A stretch of 64,000 nucleotides of DNA, from the NCBI GenBank assembly GCA_040954595.2, contig CM082596.2, positions 11,036,001 through 11,100,000 of the forward strand, read 5' to 3'. The position numbers and the translations under genes are program-made. The stretch is from Balanoglossus misakiensis (taxonomy: Eukaryota > Hemichordata). The notes under the pieces were generated by a model, which made no database searches, was not told the DNA's origin, and saw only the letters and a program-made list of their open reading frames with translations. Positions 20,089 to 31,033 of the stretch are shown one piece after another; positions within the stretch are counted from its first letter, which is position 1, and every line of letters starts with the position of its first letter.

Positions 20089-21973
20089 ATGGGACCTTTA
20101 AGTGTTCATGCAAAGTTTTGCATAATGCTGTCCACTATAGACTGGTTAAACATTGACGCAAGGGTTGACCTTATAGAACTCTCAATTATGGTTTGTGTTG
20201 CGTGTTAATAAAAAGATGGGTACTGTACACTGTGACCTAGCTGGTTAAAGTTAAACATTGACACAACAGTTGCCTATATAGCATGTACAGTGTATAGATT
20301 GTTCATGCACAGACAAAGAGAAAAACAGACTAGCAACGCTATTGTCAAAAGGTGTGAAGTACATCTCCTAATCCCCTATGCGTGTCTCAGCTCGCCTTCA
20401 AGGTGCAGCTTGTCTCCGAAGTTTTCCGAACGTATCCACTTCGGCAATGTCCGGAATTTTCCCGATAATAAAACGAAAGTGTTTTTGTGAAAGTTCGTGT
20501 TGTCGTTTTCAGTCAGCTGTAGACGGAAGGCGAGTGGACAGTGAAAATTGGAGGAAGTTTGAGCATCGGAGCGATGAGTTTTACCATTTAATAAAAACTT
20601 ATGAATATATAATAAGTGTGTTTGATCGTAAATTTTAAAAGGTTTAATCATCCATCTCGATTTTTTTGGAATGGATTCCTGTTCGCCGAATCGTGTTCTG
20701 TAAATTTGCATGGGTTGTAGATGCAAATTTTACTTCTAACGTGTAAATCAAATGTAAATCGTGGTCGTCGTGAAGTAGTGTTTCAGTCGAGTCCTGAGTG
20801 CAAAGCTGTGTCAGGCAAGGTACTGCAGCTGTCGATAATGACACAACCGCAAAGTATTCTGGGAAGTCTCCGCGGTGTCTAACCCATTTGACACATTTGA
20901 AGCCTATTGTTTCCCCTTGTTTGCCGAGGTGAACAAGACATCAAAGGAACATGCCGCGTTGCTAGTCTGTTTTTTCTCTTTGTCTGTGGTTCATGCAAAG
21001 TCTTGCATAATGCTGTCCACTATGGACTGGTTAAACATTGACGCAAGGGTTGACCTTATAGAACTCTCAAATATGGTTTGTGTTGCGTGTTTATAAAAAG
21101 ATGGGTACTGTACACTGTGACCTGGTTAAACTTAAACATTGACACAACAGTTGCCCATATAGCATGTACAGTGTATAGAGTGTTCATGCAAAGTCTTGCA
21201 TAATGCTGTCCACTATGGACTGGTTAAACATTGATTGATGCAAGGGTTGACCTTATAGAACTCTCAAATATAGGGTTGTGTTGAGTGTTAATAAAAAGAT
21301 GGGTACTGTACACTGTGACCTGGTTGAACATTGACACAACAGTTGCCCATATAGCATGTATGGTGTATTGAGTGTTCATGCAAAGTTTTGCATAATACGT
21401 CCTCTATGGACATGGTTAAACATTGACGCAAAGGGTGACCATATAGAACTCTCAAATATGGGTTGTGTTGAGTGTTAATAAAAAGATGGGTACTGTACAC
21501 TGTGACCTGGTTAAACATTGACACAACAGTTGCCCACATAGCATGTACAGTGTATTGAGTGTTCACGCAAAGTTTTGCATAATACTGTCCACTATGGACT
21601 GGTTAAACATTGACGCAAGGGTCGACCATATAGAACTCTCAAATATGGGTTGTGTTGAGTGTTAATAAAAAGATGGGTACTGTACACTGTGACCTGGTTA
21701 AACATTGACACAACAGTTGCCCATATAGCATGTACAGTGTATATAGTGTTCATGCAAAGTCTTGCATAATGCTGTCCACTATGGACTGGTTAAACATTGA
21801 CGCAAGGGTCGACCATATAGAACTCTCAAATATGGGTTGTGTTGAGTGTTAATAAAAAGATGGGTACTGTACACTGTGACCTGGTTAAACATTGACACAA
21901 CAGTTGCCCATATAGCATGTACAGTGTATAGAGTGTTCATGCAAAGTCTTGCATAATGCTGTCCACTATGGAC
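20089..21973 (+). repeat. 187-198 bp satellite array
   Basis: Seven starts of the word GTTCATGCAAAG or a variant at 20103, 20301 (resuming at 20989 after an insertion), 21182, 21374, 21561, 21748 and 21935. Later units settle at 187 bp. Each unit carries TGGTTAAACATTGACRCAA twice in diverged form. The mirror array is at about 31034-32920. Confidence 0.85.
20308..20988 (+). mobile_element. 681-bp non-autonomous P-like element
   Basis: Terminal inverted repeats of about 32 bp begin CACAGACAAAGAGAAAAAC and pair with the right end with one indel. GTTCATG flanks both sides (20301-20307 and 20989-20995), interrupting a satellite unit. The repeat start resembles that of the 10.6 kb P element (CA-AGAC...AGAGAAAAA), and the target GTTCATG resembles its GTTCAGG. 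No coding capacity. Assignment to the P superfamily is an inference. Confidence 0.7.
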
Positions 21974-22347
21974 TTTAGTGCAGGAGCTTAACCCCACATT
22001 TTGGCATAATTGTGCACTTTGGGTTAAAAGCATAAAACTTGGTACACTTATTCATTGACCCATGGCGGACATTTTCCAATATGGATCCCAAAAGACAGCG
22101 CCCTCTAGTGGCTAGAAACTGACATTCATACTTAAAAACTGTGCACTTTGGGTTAAAAGCATGAAATTTGGTACAATTATTCATTGACCCATGGCGGACA
22201 TTTTCCAATATGGATCCCAAAAGACAGCGCCCTCTAGTGGCTAGAAACTGACATTTACACTTTTCCCCCCATTAATGACACTTTTTGGGCAAGTTTAACA
22301 CACACAATGTGGGTTGTAAAACATGCTTGCTGCCATACATTCCTTTG
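21974..22347 (-). repeat. 127-bp repeat pair, inverted copy
   Basis: Reverse complement of the block at 19720-20088, with CTCF-like cores on the reverse strand at 22096-22111 and 22225-22240. Together with that block it makes 19300-22753 an inner palindrome. Confidence 0.8.
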
Positions 22348-22354
22348 AATAGTA

Positions 22355-22753
22355 TCCTAATCCTGATGTACATGCATCAGATCAATCTTGTATGTTACTA
22401 ATTGAACGATTTGTTCTTCGAAATAACAACCAGTTCAATACACAAAGTCATGCAAAGGGGTAATACAACACCTCTTCTCCAGAAAGTCAAGGGTTCTCGA
22501 GAATACAGGCAGCTCCTAAAGAACATGTGCTGTGAGAAACCTAGCAAAGTTTTATCAAACCAACAGAATCCCAGTGGAAATCAAGTTGGACAACTCTTAG
22601 TCAAGCCCAAGAAAAGAGTCAACATCAGGAAATCAGTGGCCAAAAGTCATGCACATGTAGGTGCTTTAGGTCTAGTCTGACAGCAGTGGTCACTGTTACT
22701 GTGAAGGAAGATGTAATCAAGATTGATCTGATACATGTATATCAGGATTAGGA
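22355..22753 (+). mobile_element. 399-bp MITE with TA target duplication, copy 2
   Basis: Terminal inverted repeats of about 35 bp begin TCCTAATCCTGATGTACATG and end CATGTATATCAGGATTAGGA. TA flanks both ends, as with Tc1/mariner-type elements. A 92-codon open frame (22402-22680) is kept in all four copies in the window, with a 97-codon version in copy 1. Because the copies arose by block duplication this is not independent evidence for a protein. It is rich in Lys and Gln and has no known domain. Confidence 0.7.
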
Positions 22754-22769
22754 TAATATACACATGAAT

Positions 22770-23115
22770 GTATGGTAGCAAGCATGTTTTACAACCCACA
22801 TTCCTGTTTCTGAGTGTTACAAATGACCAAAAAGTGCCATTAATGGGGGGAAAGTGTGAATGTCAGTTTCTGGCCACAAGAGGGCGCTGTTATTTTGGAT
22901 CCATATCATAAAATGGCCGCCATGGGTCAATGCATAAGTGTACCAAGTTTCAGGCTTTTAACCCGAAGTGCACGGTTTTTAAGTATGAATGTATGTTTCT
23001 GGCCAATAGAGGGTGCTGTCATTTTGGATCCATATCAGAAAATGGCCGCCATGGGTCAATGCATAAGTGTACCAAGTTTCATGCTTTTAACCCAAAGTGC
23101 ACAATTTTTTGTTAA
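22770..23115 (+). repeat. 127-bp repeat pair, variant
   Basis: Two diverged units with cores CCACAAGAGGGCGCTG at 22873 and CCAATAGAGGGTGCTG at 23003. The right edge reads into TGTTAACTGCCCC instead of the usual ending. Confidence 0.75.
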
Positions 23116-23484
23116 CTGCCCCACTAAAAGCGACATCTGATCGATCTATTATTCAAATGAAGAGTTGTAAATGACTGCAGTGTTAGAAGGGAATCGTTTG
23201 CATTAAATTCGTCCAAAGTATAAGACTTACAATTATAGTTATTTTGCAAGAAGTGGTCTGTGGTTTCGCCGATGATGAGTTTGCTTGTACACTATGATGT
23301 AGTAGTTAAAGGACGCCTAGCAGATTTTGGCGAGACTTTCCTCATTCGGAATGTAGACAGTTGGTGACCTGTCGACTTTCTTTGTCAGGATTTTTCCATA
23401 TTGCGTCCACAAGTATTTCCATCCATATTCATTTCTTCTGGCATTTACCTTTGTGAATAAAGATCTTCGTCCTGGTGTCAGATT
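23116..23484 (+). other. Spacer before helicase pseudogene
   Basis: No clear coding exon. It may hold broken upstream helicase sequence, because motif I (the Walker A Gly-Lys loop) was not found. Confidence 0.4.
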
Positions 23485-24698
23485 TTCAATTCACAGTGTT
23501 TTTTATCGGGCCGGCTGACCATGCAATTCAATACATTCTCAAAAATGCAAAGGAGAATGTTGCGACACAGTTGAGAGAAGTTGATGTACTCATAATTGAT
23601 GAATTTTATGGAAAGTACTCGTCTGTTCAGTGTCATTGCTATATTAAGTAAAGTGGGCAGAGAAGGCAAGCAATCGTTTGGTGGTATCCAAGTGATTGCA
23701 ATTGGAGACTTCCATCAATTACCACCAGTACCAAGCCACGTGGATGATGGAGAATACCCATTCCAGTCCCCATTATGGGAAACAACCTTCAGACACATCA
23801 TTGTCCTCAAAACTATCTATAGACAGCAACACAATCAGCAAGAGTTCCTCCCAGCTTTGAATGGTGTCCGCCTCGGTCAATGCAGTCCTCGTACATTGGA
23901 TTTCCTCAACACCTTGAAGCGGCCTCTGCTGAACCCAGAAAACCAAACCCACATCTACTTTCATAATGCAGATGTGAACCTCCACAACATGTGTCAGCTT
24001 GATAAGTTAACAGGACAATGCCATGTTTTCCAGGCAGTTGATAAAGGGGACGTGCATCAAGTGGAAAGGCGTGCCATTGTACCAAACAAGCTCTTACTAA
24101 AGGTTGGTGCTCTTGTGATGCTGGTATACATTCTCAGTGACAGCCTTCACAATGGAAGCACTGGCATTTTCAAAGGTATAGATGAAAATGGAAATCTTGT
24201 TGTAGCATTTGAGGATAGCCTGATATAGGTGTCTGTACATCGTCAAACGTGGACTTTTAAAACGACCAGGGAGTTGGGATTGGAAGGCGCTGCCAAATCC
24301 ATTTGAAGCTGTGCTGGGCAATGATAGCACATAAATGTCAGGGACAAACGATCAAGAATGTTGCCATACACGCAGGCAACGAATTTGTTCCAGGGCAATT
24401 ATATGTATCACTTTCACGGGCAAAATCAAAAGATACAGTTCTCTTGTTTAGTTTTACCCCACAGAGGATGCTTCCAGTCAACAGTCTAGTATCTTCTTTC
24501 TATGAAATACTATGCATTCAGGGTCAAGAAACGCCAGAAGATATTGCCTGTTGCAGCAAAGACGTAGAGTGTGACATGGTATGCAGTGAAGATATCCAGA
24601 TGATAAGAAATGATGATGGAGAGGCATATGTACAATCAACATATGACACGGATGATAGTGACAAGACTACCATAGATTTGAGGGACATTTATGGATAA
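23485..24698 (+). pseudogene. PIF1-like DNA helicase, C-terminal part, copy 1
   Basis: Superfamily 1B helicase motifs appear in order: DVLIIDEF (motif II, about 23583-23607), GGIQVIAIGDFHQLPPV (motif III, about 23674), LKTIYRQ (motif IV), LKVGALVMLVY with NGSTG (motif V), and AHKCQGQTI followed by YVSLSRA (motif VI, about 24325-24420). The N-terminal ATP-binding loop is missing. Frame changes lie just after motif II (near 23607) and near 24230-24300. A PIF1 helicase unwinds DNA; Helitrons and some viruses encode such genes, but no Rep/HUH nuclease or Helitron ends were found here. The unit type is therefore unknown. The gene is dead. Confidence 0.85.
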
Positions 24699-25358
24699 AA
24701 GCCACAGAGAGCTAGAAGAACTCCCACATGACTCCAGTGCAGACACATTCCTACATGAACTTAAAGATGTTTCTCCATTTGCTGAAGTGGAAGATTCACT
24801 GTCCGGGCGTTTGAACTGTCTGATTGACAAATTAGAAGATATGCCAGAGCTGTTTATTTTATTTCTAAAGATACAATAGCTGAAGATATTTTGTACTACA
24901 AAGAAAGGAATTGAAGAAAATGAAGAAGTAAAGCTTATACTAGCAGATTTCAAGAACATGCATGGCTGGCTTACTGCACGATATCTGCAACGAACACAGC
25001 TTATCGAAGAGGGTGCATCCCTTTTTGGTATCCCTATCACCAGTATGAAAGATGAATACTTCACCTTACTAACTAACATTGTAGATTAATGATCTCGCAG
25101 ATGCACTGTCTTATTTCCCGTGCAGAAAAAAGAAGTCTTGAGGCGACGCAAAATATCGTACATATAGAAGAAATCGGGGGTGATGGCAGAGGAAAAATAC
25201 GCTACTTGGCTGGGTGGACACTTCGTAAAGAAATTGAAAGCATTTCAAAATACATAAAAAACTATCTGTACTCTACTGATAAGAAAGTCAATAAACGGTT
25301 GAAATTGGAGTACCAGACAAAGAATCTCTGGACTTTCTTACAGTTCCAGATACACTGA
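24691..25358 (+). pseudogene. Open frames after the helicase, unknown, copy 1
   Basis: A frame starts at 24691, overlapping the helicase stop by 8 bases. It reads acidic sequence (ELKDVSPFAEVEDSL...) and is cut by TAG at about 24877 where copy 3 has TGG. It resumes to 25087. A second frame (25089-25358) has GKIRYLAGWTLRKEIESISK and a basic tail. A possible 3' splice site, TTATTTCCCGTGCAG, precedes it. Neither part resembles a domain I can name. They may be the C-terminus of the helicase gene after splicing. Confidence 0.5.
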
Positions 25359-26276
25359 TACACAGTTGTGTACTAATATTACCAAGTTTTTTGACATGCT
25401 GGTGTAAAATTTGTGTTATTCAGACATCATCGACATTTGGTTGGAAATGTAAATACGTAAAAAAAAATCAGAAAATTTTAGATTTTCTCACAAATGGGAA
25501 ACTTTTGAAACATACATACATGTAGATGAAAGATATAATCTTATCGATTACGTTAATCTTTCATCCTAGAAAGTTAGATGTTAATTTGTTTATATGTTAA
25601 TCATGTGTGTTATATATAACCGAAAATAATAGTATTTTATCTTTTCACCATGTGTCGTAAACTGGAATTGTTCATAAATAACTGTATAAGTACAATTCGG
25701 GAAATATGATGGTAAAAGAGAAGGTTTCGCGGTTTGTAGAATATTAATCTGTATAAACGGACGAATGAAATGTATCATCAGGTTGTTTAGTGGCAAACCA
25801 TGTCGTCAGCTGTCGATGTCGAATACAACATTCGGTACCCGATCAAAATCACACAGTCGCCAGTCCTAGCTGAAGTTCGATTTAGGTCAAAATAACGTCA
25901 AATAACAAAATATATTTATTCGAAATGGATTAGACTTTTACTTGGCTGCCTTAGCCATAGGTTCTTTGGGTTTGGATTACTACAACAAAGTGTTAAAGTT
26001 TCATAATTTGTCACGTAACAAAATTTGCTGTTCTTTTTTTTTTCTCAAAAGAGTTGTCACGATACATACTCTGCAGCATATTCTAGTGTATATAAGTAAA
26101 ATACGAAACCTCTGTCAGAATATATCCAGTATAGAACATTTGCTGTTGTCACAAAGTGTCTATAGTGTTGTGTGTTGTCTTGTGTGTCCAGTGTTGTTTT
26201 TGTGTGGTGGTTAAAGGTTAGTTAGGATTTGCTGCACGTCTACTTGTCTGAGGTGGTTAGACAGTTAGTTACACAT
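25359..26276 (+). other. Terminal part of helicase unit
   Basis: AT-rich, with no supported gene. It ends GGTTAGACAGTTAGTTACACAT, the border shared by all three units. A 90-codon frame near 25942 lacks an ATG and looks fortuitous. Confidence 0.45.
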
Positions 26277-26723
26277 TAGAAAATTTTGTAAAATAAAGGG
26301 CACGAAACTGCATTTTTGTGGACTCAAAATAAATATTTAGTCGTTAAAGTTTTCAAGTCCCCCTTTCAGTCCCTAAATTATTTCAAATCCCCCCTTACAT
26401 ACCCTCAATTTTTTCAAATCCCCCCCCTCAATTCTCCTGCCCCCCCCCCCCTCCAGAGGTGTTTGTGAATGCAGCCTTATACCACCTTCCAGGCGCATTG
26501 CTGTACATATTTTCTACAATAATTTATTCAGAATGATTGTCCACTGTTCTCCACTGTCTATTGTTTTAGTTTCTCCCCGAATTATCACCTCCGAATTATT
26601 CATGCAGACCAAGTCAGTGCAGAGATTATGTAATCCAGGGCTGGTGAATTGTCCATGCGCAGTTATTCACACTGGTGTTGTGTCATAGCAGAGTTCATTT
26701 TGTCAAAGCCGTTCGATGCTAAG
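26277..26723. repeat. Spacer at the palindrome hinge
   Basis: 447 bp in two parts. 26277-26490 is the reverse complement of the left part of the MITE at 38924-39689, cut off exactly where the arm begins. The rest matches 37223-37442 reversed. It contains C runs at about 26420-26450. Confidence 0.8.
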
Positions 26724-27641
26724 ATGTGTAACTAACTGTCTAACCACCTCAGACAAGTAGACGTGCAGCAAATCCTAACTAACCTTTAACCACCACACAA
26801 AAACAACACTGGACACACAAGACAACACACAACACTATAGACACTTTGTGACAACAGCAAATGTTCTATACTGGATATATTCTGACAGAGGTTTCGTATT
26901 TTACTTATATACACTAGAATATGCTGCAGAGTATGTATCGTGACAACTCTTTTGAGAAAAAAAAAAGAACAGCAAATTTTGTTACGTGACAAATTATGAA
27001 ACTTTAACACTTTGTTGTAGTAATCCAAACCCAAAGAACCTATGGCTAAGGCAGCCAAGTAAAAGTCTAATCCATTTCGAATAAATATATTTTGTTATTT
27101 GACGTTATTTTGACCTAAATCGAACTTCAGCTAGGACTGGCGACTGTGTGATTTTGATCGGGTACCGAATGTTGTATTCGACATCGACAGCTGACGACAT
27201 GGTTTGCCACTAAACAACCTGATGATACATTTCATTCGTCCGTTTATACAGATTAATATTCTACAAACCGCGAAACCTTCTCTTTTACCATCATATTTCC
27301 CGAATTGTACTTATACAGTTATTTATGAACAATTCCAGTTTACGACACATGGTGAAAAGATAAAATACTATTATTTTCGGTTATATATAACACACATGAT
27401 TAACATATAAACAAATTAACATCTAACTTTCTAGGATGAAAGATTAACGTAATCGATAAGATTATATCTTTCATCTACATGTATGTATGTTTCAAAAGTT
27501 TCCCATTTGTGAGAAAATCTAAAATTTTCTGATTTTTTTTTACGTATTTACATTTCCAACCAAATGTCGATGATGTCTGAATAACACAAATTTTACACCA
27601 GCATGTCAAAAAACTTGGTAATATTAGTACACAACTGTGTA

Positions 27642-28315
27642 TCAGTGTATCTGGAACTGTAAGAAAGTCCACAGATTCTTTGTCTGGTACTCCAATTTCA
27701 ACCGTTTATTGACTTTCTTATCAGTAGAGTACAGATAGTTTTTTATGTATTTTGAAATGCTTTCAATTTCTTTACGAAGTGTCCACCCAGCCAAGTAGCG
27801 TATTTTTCCTCTGCCATCACCCCCGATTTCTTCTATATGTACGATATTTTGCGTCGCCTCAAGACTTCTTTTTTCTGCAGACAGTGCTTCTTTTCTAAGA
27901 CAGTGCATCTGCGAGATCATTAATCTACAATGTTAGTTAGTAAGGTGAAGTATTCATCTTTCATACTGGTGATAGGGATACCAAAAAGGGATGCACCCTC
28001 TTCGATAAGCTGTGTTCGTTGCAGATATCGTGCAGTAAGCCAGCCATGCATGTTCTTGAAATCTGCTAGTATAAGCTTTACTTCTTCATTTTCTTCAATT
28101 CCTTTCTTTGTAGTACAAACTATCTTCAGTCATTGTATCTTTAGAAATAAAATAAACAGCTCTGGCATATCTTCTAATTTGTCAATCAGACAGTTCAAAC
28201 GCCCGGACAGTGAATCTTCCACTTCAGCAAATGGAGAAACATCTTTAAGTTCATGTAGGAATGTGTCTGCACTGGAGTCATGTGGGAGTTCTAGCTCTCT
28301 GTGGCTTTTATCCAT
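27642..28315 (-). pseudogene. Open frames after the helicase, copy 2
   Basis: Mirror of 24691-25358. The codon that is TAG in copy 1 is TGA here. The second frame (27642-27920) has a different junction, HCLRKEALSAEKRS, where copies 1 and 3 have HCLISRAEKRS. Confidence 0.5.
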
Positions 28316-29520
28316 AAATGTCCCTCAAATCTATGGTAGTCTTGTCACTATCATCCGTGTCATATGTTGATTGTACATATGCCTCTCCATCATCATTTCT
28401 TATCATCTGGATATCTTCACTGCATACCATGTCACACTCTACGTCTTTGCTGCAACAGGCAATATCTTCTGGCGTTTCTTGACCCTGAATGCATAGTATT
28501 TCATAGAAAGAAGATACTAGACTGTTGACTGGAAGCATCCTCTGTGGGGTAAAACTAAACAAGAGAACTGTATCTTTTGATTTTGCCCGTGAAAGTGATA
28601 CATATAATTGCCCTGGAACAAATTCGTTGCCTGCGTGTATGGCAACATTCTTGATCGTTTGTCCCTGACATTTATGTGCTATCATTGCCCAGCACAGCTT
28701 CAAATGGATTTGGCAGCGCCTTCCAATCCCAACTCCCTGGTCGTTTTAAAAGTCCACGTTTGACGATGTACAGACACCTATATCAGGCTATCCTCAAATG
28801 CTACAACAAGATTTCCATTTTCATCTATACCTTTGAAAATGCCAGTGCTTCCATTGTGAAGGCTGTCACTGAGAATGTATACCAGCATCACAAGAGCACC
28901 AACCTTTAGTAAGAGCTTGTTTGGTGCAATGGCACGCCTTTCCACTTGATGCACGTCCCCTTTATCAACTGCCTGGAAAACATGGCATTGTCCTGTTAAC
29001 TTATCAAGCTGACACATGTTGTGGAGGTTCACATCTGCATTATGAAAGTAGATGTGGGTTTGGTTTTCTGGGTTCAGCAGAGGCCGCTTCAAGGTGTTGA
29101 GGAAATCCAATGTACGAGGACTGCATTGACCGAGGCGGACACCATTCAAAGCTGGGAGGAACTCTTGCTGATTGTGTTGCTGTCTATAGATAGTTTTGAG
29201 GACAATGATGTGTCTGAAGGTTGTTTCCCATAATGGGGACTGGAATGGGTATTCTCCATCATCCACGTGGCTTGGTACTGGTGGTAATTGATGGAAGTCT
29301 CCAATTGCAATCACTTGGATACCACCAAACGATTGCTTGCCTTCTCTGCCCACTTTACTTAATATAGCAATGACACTGAACAGACGAGCACTTTCCATAA
29401 AATTCATCAATTATGAGTACATCAACTTCTCTCAACTGTGTCGCAACATTCTCCTTTGCATTTTTGAGAATGTATTGAATTGCATGGTCAGCCAGCCCGA
29501 TAAAAAACACTGTGAATTGA
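28308..29520 (-). pseudogene. PIF1-like helicase, copy 2
   Basis: Mirror copy of 23485-24698 with the same motifs and the same break after motif II. It differs by single substitutions (for example a Thr-to-Ala change in the stretch after motif II). No intact full-length frame. Confidence 0.82.
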
Positions 29521-29889
29521 AAATCTGACACCAGGACGAAGATCTTTATTCACAAAGGTAAATGCCAGAAGAAATGAATATGGATGGAAATACTTGTGGA
29601 CGCAATATGGAAAAATCCTGACAAAGAAAGTCGACAGGTCACCAACTGTCTACATTCCGAATGAGGAAAGTCTCGCCAAAATCTGCTAGGCGTCCTTTAA
29701 CTACTACATCATAGTGTACAAGCAAACTCATCATCGGCGAAACCACAGACCACTTCTTGCAAAATAACTATAATTGTAAGTCTTATACTTTGGACGAATT
29801 TAATGCAAACGATTCCCTTCTAACACTGCAGTCATTTTCAACTCTTCATTTGAATAATAGATCGATCAGATGTCGCTTTTAGTGGGGCA

Positions 29890-30238
29890 GTTAACAAAAA
29901 ATTGTGCACTTTGGGTTAAAAGCATGAAACTTGGTACACTTATGCATTGACCCATGGCGGCCATTTTCTGATATGGATCCAAAATGACAGCACCCTCTAT
30001 TGGCCAGAAACATACATTCATACTTAAAAACCGTGCACTTCGGGTTAAAAGCCTGAAACTTGGTACACTTATGCATTGACCCATGGCGGCCATTTTATGA
30101 TATGGATCCAAAATAACAGCGCCCTCTTGTGGCCAGAAACTGACATTCACACTTTCCCCCCATTAATGGCACTTTTTGGTCATTTGTAACACTCAGAAAC
30201 AGGAATGTGGGTTGTAAAACATGCTTGCTACCATACAT
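29890..30238 (-). repeat. 127-bp repeat pair variant, mirror copy
   Basis: Mirror of 22770-23115, with CTCF-like cores on the reverse strand near 29988 (weak) and 30117. Confidence 0.75.
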
Positions 30239-30252
30239 TCATGTGTACATTA

Positions 30253-30651
30253 TCCTAATCCTGATATACATGTATCAGATCAATCTTGATTACATCTTCC
30301 TTCACAGTAACAATGACCACTGCTGTCAGACTAGACCTAAAGCACCTACATGTGCATGACTTTTGGCCACTGATTTCCTGATGTTGACTCTTTTCTTGGG
30401 CTTGACTAAGAGTTGTCCAACTTGATTTCCACTGGGATTCTGTTGGTTTGATAAAACTTTGCTAGGTTTCTCACAGCACATGTTCTTTAGGAGCTGCCTG
30501 TATTCTCGAGAACCCTTGACTTTCTGGAGAAGAGGTGTTGTATTACCCCTTTGCATGACTTTGTGTATTGAACTGGTTGTTATTTCGAAGAACAAATCGT
30601 TCAATTAGTAACATACAAGATTGATCTGATGCATGTACATCAGGATTAGGA
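30253..30651 (-). mobile_element. 399-bp MITE, copy 3
   Basis: Mirror copy of 22355-22753 in the right arm, with TA on both sides. Confidence 0.7.
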
Positions 30652-30657
30652 TACTAT

Positions 30658-31033
30658 TCAAAGGAATGTATGGCAGCAAGCATGTTTTACAACCCACATT
30701 GTGTGTGTTAAACTTGCCCAAAAAGTGTCATTAATGGGGGGAAAAGTGTAAATGTCAGTTTCTAGCCACTAGAGGGCGCTGTCTTTTGGGATCCATATTG
30801 GAAAATGTCCGCCATGGGTCAATGAATAATTGTACCAAATTTCATGCTTTTAACCCAAAGTGCACAGTTTTTAAGTATGAATGTCAGTTTCTAGCCACTA
30901 GAGGGCGCTGTCTTTTGGGATCCATATTGGAAAATGTCCGCCATGGGTCAATGAATAAGTGTACCAAGTTTTATGCTTTTAACCCAAAGTGCACAATTAT
31001 GCCAAAATGTGGGGTTAAGCTCCTGCACTACAG
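30658..31033 (+). repeat. 127-bp repeat pair, mirror copy
   Basis: Mirror of 21974-22347, with cores on the plus strand at 30766 and 30895. Confidence 0.8.

Larger units (their letters stand above)
19300..26276 (+). repeat. Left arm of a 6.98 kb palindrome
   Basis: This 6,977-bp segment recurs in reverse complement at 26724-33700 with only scattered substitutions and small indels. Mirrored positions sum to 53000-53009. It consists of a palindromic part (19300-22753) and a unit with a PIF1-like helicase pseudogene (22754-26276). An assembly artefact cannot be excluded, but the arms do differ at many single bases. Confidence 0.88.

Noticed and set aside
19843-20208. Open frames of 60-121 codons in the 127-bp repeats
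   Set aside because: They exist in two frames at once and depend on repeat length; no protein family seen.
20089-21973. CRISPR-like array
   Set aside because: The 187-198 bp units are contiguous with no unique spacers; it is satellite DNA in a eukaryote.
25942-26214. A 90-codon hydrophobic open frame repeated in all helicase units
   Set aside because: No ATG start, a frame-spanning T run, and a different length in copy 3; probably chance.
22754-26276. A Helitron
   Set aside because: A PIF1-like helicase is present, but no Rep nuclease motif, no TC start and no hairpin-CTRR end were found.
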